From positions 1 through 64,000 of the forward strand of contig CAZYTO010000001.1 of NCBI GenBank assembly GCA_964650405.1: a stretch of DNA of 64,000 nucleotides, given 5' to 3'. Source of the DNA: CAZYTO01 sp964650405. GTDB lineage: Bacteria > Acidobacteriota > Thermoanaerobaculia > Gp7-AA8. Positions within the stretch are counted from its first letter, which is position 1, and each line of letters begins with the position of its first letter. Both the position numbers and the translations under genes were made by a program. This document shows positions 51,466 to 57,956 of the stretch, in pieces. The notes beneath the pieces were generated by a model. The model did no database searches and was not told the DNA's origin. It worked only from the letters and a program-made list of their open reading frames with translations.

Positions 51466-52422
51466 ATGACTGCCATCCCGAAGGAAGCGGACTGGAACGA
51501 GGCGCCCGGCCTGATCGAAGGCGCCAGCCGCCTCGAGCTGACCGCGCGCGATTGCCATCTCGACTATTGGCTGACGGCCGTGCCGCAGGGCACGCTGCGC
51601 GGAACCGTTCACGGGCACTCGCCGCAGGCGCGCATCCCCGACTACATGCTGCGCGAAGGGCCGCTGCGGGCAGCCATCATGAACGAGTTCGCCTTCCGGG
51701 CCATCGCCGAGGAGAAGGCCACACGCGCCATCACCTACATCGTGGCCAGCGCGCCCGACGTCTGGTCCATGGAGTTCTTCGTCACCCAGCTCGTTGACGA
51801 GGCACGCCACTCGCGCGTGCTCCGCGACCACCTCGTGGAACCCGGCGTAACGGAGGACGAGCTGTTCCCGCCGAACGAGCGCATTGCTGGCGACGACGTC
51901 CGCGCCACCCTGGCGCCGCTCGAAGACTTCGCCCTGCCGATGATCCGCGACGATCGCGACTTCATCGCCGGAGTGGTCATCCTGACCATTCTCGTGGAAG
52001 GCGTTCTGGCACCGGCCGCGGAGCTGTCGCACTGCAAGTGGCGGCTCCTCGATCCCGCCGCGGCGGAGATCGAACGGGGAGCCAACATCGACGAGATCCG
52101 CCACCTCACGGTGGGCAGCGCGATCGTCCGCGAGTACCTGCTTGCGCATCCCGGCGAGAAGGCGCACGTCCTCGAGATCATCACGCGGGGGCGGGCTCTG
52201 TGGGCCGCCCTCCCGGCCTCGGAGGTGATCTTCAAACGCGAGATCCTCTTCCAGCAGGGACTGGAGGAGCACGCTGCCGTAGCCGGCGACTACGAGGTCT
52301 GGCCGGGGCGGCGCCTCGTGGATACTACGCCGGAAGAGCGCCTGATGACCGCGCACACGTGGTCGGCGGAGATGCAGAACAGCCGCCTGCGCTATATGGG
52401 ATTGCCGGAGGCCATTCCGTGA
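51466..52422 (+). CDS. Ferritin-like diiron oxygenase candidate (VlmB-like)
   Basis: A 318-residue soluble helical protein with a complete set of diiron-carboxylate ligands: Glu in FRAIAEEKATRAITY (~85), ExxH in LVDEARHSRV (~110), Glu in TILVEGVLAPAAE (~175), and ExxH in NIDEIRHLTVG (~210). The surrounding sequence (MEFFVTQLVDEARHSRV) recalls proteins annotated VlmB-like, a recollection I cannot check here. Likely reaction: O2-dependent oxidation of the amine or hydroxylamine made by the upstream genes. GAGGAGG precedes ATG 51466. The stop shares a base with the next start (TGATG). Confidence 0.82.
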   Translation: MTAIPKEADWNEAPGLIEGASRLELTARDCHLDYWLTAVPQGTLRGTVHGHSPQARIPDYMLREGPLRAAIMNEFAFRAIAEEKATRAITYIVASAPDVWSMEFFVTQLVDEARHSRVLRDHLVEPGVTEDELFPPNERIAGDDVRATLAPLEDFALPMIRDDRDFIAGVVILTILVEGVLAPAAELSHCKWRLLDPAAAEIERGANIDEIRHLTVGSAIVREYLLAHPGEKAHVLEIITRGRALWAALPASEVIFKREILFQQGLEEHAAVAGDYEVWPGRRLVDTTPEERLMTAHTWSAEMQNSRLRYMGLPEAIP

Positions 52423-53453
52423 TGCCGGCGAGCGATGCACCGGCTTCCGAGCGCCTGGCCGCGGTCGTGCGCCGCGGGCTGCGGCTCGACGAAGGCGCGG
52501 CCGTATCTCTACGGGAGGTCGGAGAGCTCGCCAACATCAATTACGTCTATCGCGTCGAAGTGCCGGGCCGCAGCCTCTACCTCAAGGTCGTGCCCGAAAA
52601 GCCGAAGCGTCTTCCGGTACGCCTCCCGCGGGAGCGTGTCTTTTCCGAGGCGGAGGCCATCCGCCGTTTCGGCGCACTGGCGGGAGGGCGCGTTCGCATC
52701 CCCGAGGTGCTGTTCGTCGACGAAGAGGAGATGGCCCTCGGCATGACCGACGTGGGCGAAGGGCGGCACGTGCTCTTCGAGGTGTTGCCCGACGGCTTCG
52801 AGCTGCTGAGCGAAGCCGCGGAAGCGCTGGGACTGGCTCTCGGGACGATTCATCGCGGCACGCGGGCAGGCGGCAGCCTGAGGCCCGCTGCGGAAGAGGC
52901 GGTGATTCGCAGGATCGTCTTCGACGGTCTGCTCGCGCCGGGTGCCATGCACATCTTTCCCGAGGCGTGGCCCGACGTGCTGGCCGAGATGCAGGCCTTT
53001 CGCGAGTGCCTCATCCACGCCGACCTCTGGAGTAAGAACCTCCTCGTCCGCGCGGGCGAGCCCGTGGCCATCGTCGATTTCGAAGGTGTCTGCTACGGCG
53101 ATCCCGCTTTCGACCTCGGCACGCTGACGGCGGTGGCGGTGTTGCCGGCACTGGAACGGCCGGCGTTGGCAGGAGAGGCGCTGGGGTTTGTGACGCGCCT
53201 GCTGCGGAGCTGGGCGATGACCGCCGGCGCCGACGCCTGGTACCCGGCCGTGCAGCGGCGGACGTTCCGCGCCACGGCGACGTTCCTCGCCGCTCGGGGC
53301 TTCGGTCCGTTCGCCTACGACCTGAGCGACGAGGCAAAGCAGCGGATCGCCCAGCTCGGGCGCGCGCTGGCCACGAGCCCGCCGCCGGACTTCGCCGGCT
53401 TTCGCGATCTCGTCCTCCGGTATGCAGCCGTGACCGCCGAGGCGCGCTCGTGA
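52422..53453 (+). CDS. APH/choline-kinase-family phosphotransferase
   Basis: A 343-residue kinase-fold protein of the aminoglycoside phosphotransferase/choline kinase group: ATP-binding Lys in RSLYLKVVPEKPKR, catalytic loop HADLWSKNLLV (Asp base near 195) and metal-binding DFEGVCYGDPAFDLG. All catalytic residues are present. The substrate could be an amino or hydroxyl group on the cluster product, a free intermediate, or a self-resistance target. Starts GTG 52419 and ATG 52422 are both possible; the latter gives a 1-base overlap with the diiron gene. It overlaps the GNAT gene at its end. Confidence 0.85.
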   Translation: MPASDAPASERLAAVVRRGLRLDEGAAVSLREVGELANINYVYRVEVPGRSLYLKVVPEKPKRLPVRLPRERVFSEAEAIRRFGALAGGRVRIPEVLFVDEEEMALGMTDVGEGRHVLFEVLPDGFELLSEAAEALGLALGTIHRGTRAGGSLRPAAEEAVIRRIVFDGLLAPGAMHIFPEAWPDVLAEMQAFRECLIHADLWSKNLLVRAGEPVAIVDFEGVCYGDPAFDLGTLTAVAVLPALERPALAGEALGFVTRLLRSWAMTAGADAWYPAVQRRTFRATATFLAARGFGPFAYDLSDEAKQRIAQLGRALATSPPPDFAGFRDLVLRYAAVTAEARS

Positions 53454-54598
53454 TGCGCAGCCGGGTCTACGACTCGATCGACGACATCGGCGCGGCCCGG
53501 CTTGCGCCGCTGTCCACCGGCCTCGATTTCTCCTACGGCCTGCTGCGGGCTATGGAGCGCTCGATCTGGGGCGACCTCGCCGTCCGCTACCTGGCCGTCG
53601 AGGATGACGACGGCACCCTGCTCCTCTTCACGCCCGTCTATGCCGGCAGTAATCTCAATTTCAACGCGCTGCTGCCGAAGGCCATCCAGAAGGGGTATGG
53701 CGCGCTTGTTCGCGCGGTGGGGCAGGCCATGGCCACCCGCGTGGCCGTCGTCGGCTGCCTCATCTCCGATCGAGGCTGGATCCCGATGCATCCGGAGCTG
53801 CGGGATCGCGCCGCGGCATTGCGCCTGATGTTGCAGGACCTCGACGTCGTGGCGAAGCAGCACCATGCCCAACTGGCCATGCTCAAGGACATCCATCGCG
53901 ACTTTCCGGAGGAAGACCGCGCCGTCCTGCGCGCCGGCGGATACCTGGAGGGCTTCTCCCTCCCCACCATCCGCATCAACACGGCCTATCCGTCGTTCGA
54001 GGACTTCCTGGCGAAGCAGTTGACGAAGAACGGCCGCAAACATGCGCGCAAGCAGTTTCACCGGGCCGAGGGCGTCTTCGAGCTGCGGGCCATCGCCGAT
54101 TTCGAGGAGATGGTGCCCCGCGTCTTTCCGCTGCACCGGGCGGTGTTCCTGAAGGCGAAGTACCAGTTCGAGGAGCTGCCGCCGCGCTTCTTCGTCGAGT
54201 GCGCCCGGTCGCAGACTCCGAAGACGGAGCTGATCGTCTGCGAGCGGGTGGCTGACCGGCGCATTGTCGGTTCGCTGATGATCTTCTACGACGACCACGA
54301 ACAGCAGAACAAGCGGATCGGCATCGACTACAGCATCGAAGAGAGTGGTCTGGTCTACAACCTGCTCAACTACACCGGCATCCAGCGCGCCATCGCCCGC
54401 GGCATCCGGACGCTCTGGCTCGGCCAGAGCTCCTACGTCCCCAAGACGCGCCTCGGCGGTGAGCTCGACGACCAGTACCTGCTGATCAAGGCGTACGACC
54501 CGCTCCTGAAGCCGACCCTGCCGCTGCAGAAGTGGTGGATGTCCCGCTACTCCGCGGCCAACATCCTCGCCGGCGTCGAACAAGGGGTGTCGCTGTGA
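53453..54598 (+). CDS. FemAB/BioF2-like GNAT acyltransferase (paralogue of the 510-1673 protein)
   Basis: A ~381-residue protein with FemAB-like architecture: an N-terminal GNAT half (STGLDFSYGLLRAMERSIWG, LLLFTPVYAGSNLNF) and a C-terminal half with PSFEDFLAKQLTKNGRKHAR, GSLMIFYDDHEQQNKRIG and NYTGIQRAIARGIRTLWLG. FemABX relatives use aminoacyl-tRNA or acyl donors to acylate amines; in valanimycin a seryl-tRNA-dependent transferase acts on the hydroxylamine. A similar acyl or aminoacyl transfer onto the fatty amine is proposed. GTG 53450 or ATG 53453 starts it, overlapping the kinase stop. It overlaps the next gene by GTGA. Confidence 0.78.
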   Translation: MRSRVYDSIDDIGAARLAPLSTGLDFSYGLLRAMERSIWGDLAVRYLAVEDDDGTLLLFTPVYAGSNLNFNALLPKAIQKGYGALVRAVGQAMATRVAVVGCLISDRGWIPMHPELRDRAAALRLMLQDLDVVAKQHHAQLAMLKDIHRDFPEEDRAVLRAGGYLEGFSLPTIRINTAYPSFEDFLAKQLTKNGRKHARKQFHRAEGVFELRAIADFEEMVPRVFPLHRAVFLKAKYQFEELPPRFFVECARSQTPKTELIVCERVADRRIVGSLMIFYDDHEQQNKRIGIDYSIEESGLVYNLLNYTGIQRAIARGIRTLWLGQSSYVPKTRLGGELDDQYLLIKAYDPLLKPTLPLQKWWMSRYSAANILAGVEQGVSL

Positions 54599-55641
54599 CC
54601 CGGGTCGTGCTGACGGGCGCCGCGACGATGACGGGCTTCGAGGTGCTGAAGTCGCTGCTCGAGTGCCACGAGGTGACGTCCATCCGGCTGCTGCTGCCGG
54701 CAGGAGCATCCGGCCGCGTCGGCACGCTCCTCGGAGGGCTCCCTGCCTCGGTGCAGGTCACGGAGGCGCGGATTGATCTGCTGCAGTTCGGGTTGCCGCT
54801 CGCGGCGCTGGAGGAGCTTGCCGCGTCGTCGGACGTGGCCGTTCACTGTGCACAGCGCGAGAGGCCCGATCAGGATCTCGAACGGGCGCGGGAGGTGAAC
54901 GTCCTGCCGGTCGTTACGTGGATCGCGCTGCTGGAGCGGCACCCGGCCTTGCGCCTGCACCACCTCTCGTCGGCGCTCGTCGGCGGCGACCGGAAAGGCC
55001 TCTTCACGGAGTTCGACCTCGACTGCGGCCAGGGTTTTCACAATGCCTGGGAGCGCAGCAAGTTCGAGGCTGAGGTGCGGCTGCGCGGATCGAGCGTGAG
55101 CGACCGGGTGACGATGTATCGCCCCAGCCATACGCTGGCCCGGCTGCCGGCCATGGAGCTCGGCGGCGCCTCACCGCTGCTGGCGACGCTCGCCGCGGCC
55201 TCGCTGCTGCCCGGAGACCCCAAAGCACGGCTCGACTTCGTCCCTGCCGACTACGTGGCCGGCGCGATGGTGGCGCTGCTGCGCAAGGAAGCGGAAGGAA
55301 CGTTCCACATCGCCTGCGGCTGGAACGATTCGCTGCCGGTGACGCAGGCCGCCGCGCTGGCCGCTCAAGGCCGCGGGCGGGCCCGGGGCGCGTTCGTGCT
55401 GCCGCGCATCGCTTCCTGGCCGCAGAGCGTGTTCGGAGCGGCCGCGCCGAACGGGCTGTCGACGCGGCGCCTGGCGTTCGCCACGGCACGCGACCTCCTC
55501 CACCAGGGGCCGGTATTCGACACGTTCCGCGCGGAGGGCGCGCTCGACATCCCCTGCCCGGCGCCCGAAAGCTGGCTCGCCGATGCGGTCCGCCTCGGCG
55601 AATCGCAGCACTGGCACAGAGCCAGTCGCGTCGTTCGCTGA
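54595..55641 (+). CDS. Thioester-reductase-like extended SDR (NAD_binding_4 type)
   Basis: A 348-residue extended SDR starting at GTG 54595 (GTGA overlap). It has the cofactor loop VLTGAATMTGFEVL and the thioester-reductase-like stretch HHLSSALVGGDRKGLFTEFD followed by GQGFHNAWERSKFEAEVRLR. The catalytic YxxxK reads WERSK: the Tyr is replaced by Trp, so ordinary SDR proton relay is lost or altered. The cofactor glycines are TGAATMTG, partly degenerate versus TGATGFxG. It may be a structural, ligand-binding or mechanistically changed reductase. Last gene of the cluster operon; a stem-loop and heptamer run follow. Confidence 0.78.
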   Translation: MTRVVLTGAATMTGFEVLKSLLECHEVTSIRLLLPAGASGRVGTLLGGLPASVQVTEARIDLLQFGLPLAALEELAASSDVAVHCAQRERPDQDLERAREVNVLPVVTWIALLERHPALRLHHLSSALVGGDRKGLFTEFDLDCGQGFHNAWERSKFEAEVRLRGSSVSDRVTMYRPSHTLARLPAMELGGASPLLATLAAASLLPGDPKARLDFVPADYVAGAMVALLRKEAEGTFHIACGWNDSLPVTQAAALAAQGRGRARGAFVLPRIASWPQSVFGAAAPNGLSTRRLAFATARDLLHQGPVFDTFRAEGALDIPCPAPESWLADAVRLGESQHWHRASRVVR

Positions 55642-55654
55642 ATCTTTTATCCGC

Positions 55655-55697
55655 TTGTTTGCTGTCCGCAAACAACGAACAACGGACAACGAACAAC
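55655..55697. terminator. Hairpin plus heptamer run (GAACAAC) between convergent genes
   Basis: TTGTTTGC (55655-55662) and GCAAACAA (55668-55675) form a perfect 8-bp stem. It runs into four in-phase 7-base units AAACAAC, GAACAAC, GGACAAC, GAACAAC (55670-55697). The SDR gene ends at 55641 and the methyltransferase-like gene ends at 55702 from the other strand, so a two-way terminator is likely. Confidence 0.65.
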
Positions 55698-55701
55698 GGA
55701 G

Positions 55702-56343
55702 TCACCAGAGCAACGGCACCAGCGCCCGCACCTCGCGCCGGTAGGTTGTGTACGCGTCGCCGAGGCGGCCGATCATCTCAGCTTCTTCATAGCGGATGCG
55801 GCGGACGTAGGCGAAGAGCTGGAAGACCAGCGAGAGCGCGGCCCCGATCCAGGCGTGGAGAAACAGCAGCGTCCCCACGAACAGCAGCAGCGCGCCGCCG
55901 TACGCGGGGTGGCGGATGAAGCGGAACGGCCCTGTGCGGATGACCTGGTGGTCGTCGTACACAGTGATGAACCAGGTGAAGTAGCGGCCGAGCGTGCGCA
56001 CGGCCCAAACGCGCAGACTGAGACCGGCCAGCATCAGGGCGGCCGCGATCGTGGTGACAGCGTCCCAGTCGAAGCTGGCGGGGTAGCGCAGGTACAGCGC
56101 CTCCAGCACGCCGGCGAGCTGGGTGAGGTAGACGGACCAGACGATCTGCGCGGCCGTGCCGCGGTCGCGGGGAGGGGCAGCCGCGTCGATCGGCTTGTAG
56201 ACCGGCTGGAAGATGGAGATGGCCATGGCCACGGCCACCAGGATCCAGAGCTGCGGATGGAGCAGCGCCCGCGGCTGTCCCGCGGCGGGCAGGATGTAGA
56301 ACGCGGCCGCGGCGATGAGCGCCGTGAGGACCTTGCGGATCAT
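55702..56343 (-). CDS. Isoprenylcysteine carboxyl methyltransferase-like membrane protein
   Basis: A 213-residue membrane protein with ~5 helices and the ICMT/NnrU-like SAM-binding block VIRTGPFRFIRHPAYGGALL near residue 145, followed by a helix and RIRYEEAEMIGRLGDAYTTY with the paired-Glu EE motif. Bacterial members methylate unknown lipid or small-molecule carboxyl, amine or thiol groups. ATG 56341-56343 overlaps the DinB-like stop (ATGA). It converges with the amine cluster; participation in that pathway is possible but not shown. Confidence 0.85.
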   Translation of the reverse strand: MIRKVLTALIAAAAFYILPAAGQPRALLHPQLWILVAVAMAISIFQPVYKPIDAAAPPRDRGTAAQIVWSVYLTQLAGVLEALYLRYPASFDWDAVTTIAAALMLAGLSLRVWAVRTLGRYFTWFITVYDDHQVIRTGPFRFIRHPAYGGALLLFVGTLLFLHAWIGAALSLVFQLFAYVRRIRYEEAEMIGRLGDAYTTYRREVRALVPLLW

Positions 56344-56927
56344 CCGTGACCCGGGTCCGCGAGCTCCACGAGCCCCTTCGACTGCCGGGCCGCGGCCTTC
56401 TGGATGTCGCGGAGGATGCGCAGGTGGTGGCGATGGTGGATGTCGAGGAAGAAGAACCACTGGCGCGAGGTGAGGTACTTCATCCGCGGGTGCATGCTCT
56501 TGCCGGTTGCCGCGCGGACGCGGCCGAGGTCCCAGTCGTTGTCGGCGAGCCGGCGGTGCAGCCGCGTCTTCAGCGGCTGGATCTCGACCAGGGAGCCCGT
56601 TCCCGGGACGAGGGGCGGAATGGTCGGGAACAGCTTGCGGGGGATGCGGCCCGTCACCATGAGACTGCGGCCGAGGAAGCTCGGCTGGTCGCGCTCGTGC
56701 CCGCCGCCGAGCGACTCGTCGAGGCGGTCGAAGACCCAGTGCGTAGCGAGGTAGAGGTGCTCGAGCTGCTGGCCATACGTCCAGTGACTGACCTCGGGAA
56801 CGTGCAGGGTGAGGTCGCGCCGGCAATGCTCGGCCAGCTCCGCCGCGAAGCGGGGAGCGGCATGGAGCCGGCCCTCGCCGTCGAGCGATCCCCACAGCCG
56901 GTGCACTGCTCGTGTCATGCGATCCAC
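56340..56927 (-). CDS. DinB-like four-helix protein (DUF1569-like)
   Basis: A 195-residue DinB-superfamily-type protein. Metal-binding His positions are suggested by SHWTYGQQLEHLYLATHW (~50-67) and FFFLDIHHRHHLRILRDIQ near the C-terminus. DinB-fold proteins are thiol-dependent transferases or metal-binding proteins of mostly unknown role. GTG 56927 is preferred, with AGGAGAG eight bases upstream; ATG 56918 is next. It is co-transcribed and overlaps with the ICMT-like gene. Confidence 0.7.
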   Translation of the reverse strand: MDRMTRAVHRLWGSLDGEGRLHAAPRFAAELAEHCRRDLTLHVPEVSHWTYGQQLEHLYLATHWVFDRLDESLGGGHERDQPSFLGRSLMVTGRIPRKLFPTIPPLVPGTGSLVEIQPLKTRLHRRLADNDWDLGRVRAATGKSMHPRMKYLTSRQWFFFLDIHHRHHLRILRDIQKAAARQSKGLVELADPGHG

Positions 56928-56963
56928 GGTTGTCTCTCCTGACTTAGGGCTCGGGTTAGTGGC

Positions 56964-57073
56964 GCGAGCGGGTGATGGCGAGCGGTGAACGGAAAGGGCG
57001 AGCGGCGAGCGGGAGTGCGCCGGCGAACGGAACGTAGGGGTATCCCGCTCGCCGTTGCCGCCTCCCGCTCGCC
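56964..57073. repeat. Heptamer-rich inverted repeat (GCGAGCG unit)
   Basis: GCGAGCG recurs at 56964, 56978, 56998 and 57005 (spacings 14, 20, 7) with related 7-base units between. GGCGAGCGGGAG (57004-57015) has an exact inverted copy CTCCCGCTCGCC (57062-57073). It follows the stop of the basic protein at 57089 on the minus strand, so it may be that gene's terminator. Confidence 0.65.
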
Positions 57074-57088
57074 CTCGGACCAACTGAA

Positions 57089-57562
57089 TCAACGCCCAAA
57101 CGAGAATGGATTGAAGATCACCCGGAAGCCTCGCCGCACGTTCTTCGTGCCGATCTGGCGGGCGAATGCTCTCGGCGCTTTGCCGGCCTTGCGGGCGGCA
57201 TCACTGAAGCCGCGGGCGGCATTGCGGAGGGAATCGCGGACCAGTCCGTCGCGCCGCTTGCGGGCGGAGCGTTTGCTGCGCTTCCTGAAGGTGTCGAAGC
57301 CTTCGGCGAACGAATTCGCGGCCCGGTAAACAGCGCGCGACGCGCCGAGGACCAGCTTCTGGAATGGCTTCGTACCCTTCGTGTAGCGGCGTTTCTTGCC
57401 CTTCTTCTTCGTGCGGCTGAAGTAGACCGGAGCGCCGGCCTGCTGCTGCGTCTCCTGGGCGGTGTAGCTCACGGGCGGTGTTCCTTCGCTTCCTGTGGCG
57501 CTGGTCCTGGTCTCGGGCTGGTCGGTGCCGCCCTTGGTGCCTCGTGTGGTGTCAGTTGCCAT
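57089..57562 (-). CDS. Small basic protein of unknown function
   Basis: A 157-residue hydrophilic protein, not recognised. The N-terminal ~45 residues are polar and Thr/Gln-rich and probably unstructured. The rest is Lys/Arg-rich (KKKGKKRRYTKGTKPFQKL, FRKRSKRSARKRRDGLVRD) and amphipathic-helical, ending with RRGFRVIFNPFSFGR. Nucleic-acid or membrane-surface binding is suggested by charge only. AGGCAGG precedes ATG 57562. It follows the small gene at 57870 by 65 bases and both end in basic tails, so they probably form one unit. Confidence 0.65.
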   Translation of the reverse strand: MATDTTRGTKGGTDQPETRTSATGSEGTPPVSYTAQETQQQAGAPVYFSRTKKKGKKRRYTKGTKPFQKLVLGASRAVYRAANSFAEGFDTFRKRSKRSARKRRDGLVRDSLRNAARGFSDAARKAGKAPRAFARQIGTKNVRRGFRVIFNPFSFGR

Positions 57563-57627
57563 GTCCTGCCTCCTCGTTGTCCGGCTTGGGGTTGTCCGGC
57601 TCCTGGGGGTTCGCGTGTCGGTGACGG

Positions 57628-57870
57628 TCAGAAGATCGATGGAAGGATGCCGCTGCTTCGCTTTCCGCGTCTGCGCTTCTTGCGGTAGACGAGGACGACC
57701 GGGACGAACTGTTTGCCTTCGGCCTGGTCGCCGAGCGACGTCGTCACTTCGGCCACGGCGTCCTGGACGTCCGTCACGATCGGTCCGCATCCCTTCTCGA
57801 GATCGCGGAGCTTTCTCCGGGTGGTCTTGCCGGCGTCGATGACGATCGGCGCGCTCACGATTGCTCCCAT
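57628..57870 (-). CDS. Small DUF6200-like protein
   Basis: An 80-residue protein beginning MGAIVSAPIVIDAGKTTRRK, with a middle helix (DVQDAVAEVTTSLG), a hydrophobic strand VPVVLVYRKKRRRG and a short tail ending LLPSIF-like (GILPSIF). The pattern PIVIDxGKxxRKxxxxLxxGxG...PVVLxYRKKxRRG matches my recollection of DUF6200 proteins; function unknown. ATG 57868-57870 with GAGGCAAGGC upstream. It is divergent from the UbiB-like gene across an 86-base AT-richer gap. Confidence 0.6.
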   Translation of the reverse strand: MGAIVSAPIVIDAGKTTRRKLRDLEKGCGPIVTDVQDAVAEVTTSLGDQAEGKQFVPVVLVYRKKRRRGKRSSGILPSIF

Positions 57871-57956
57871 GCCTTGCCTCCTCGATTGCGTCAGTGTTCC
57901 GTCTCTTCACGTATGGATAGAAGGAAAGCTATACCAAAGGACGGCGATATGTCAAT

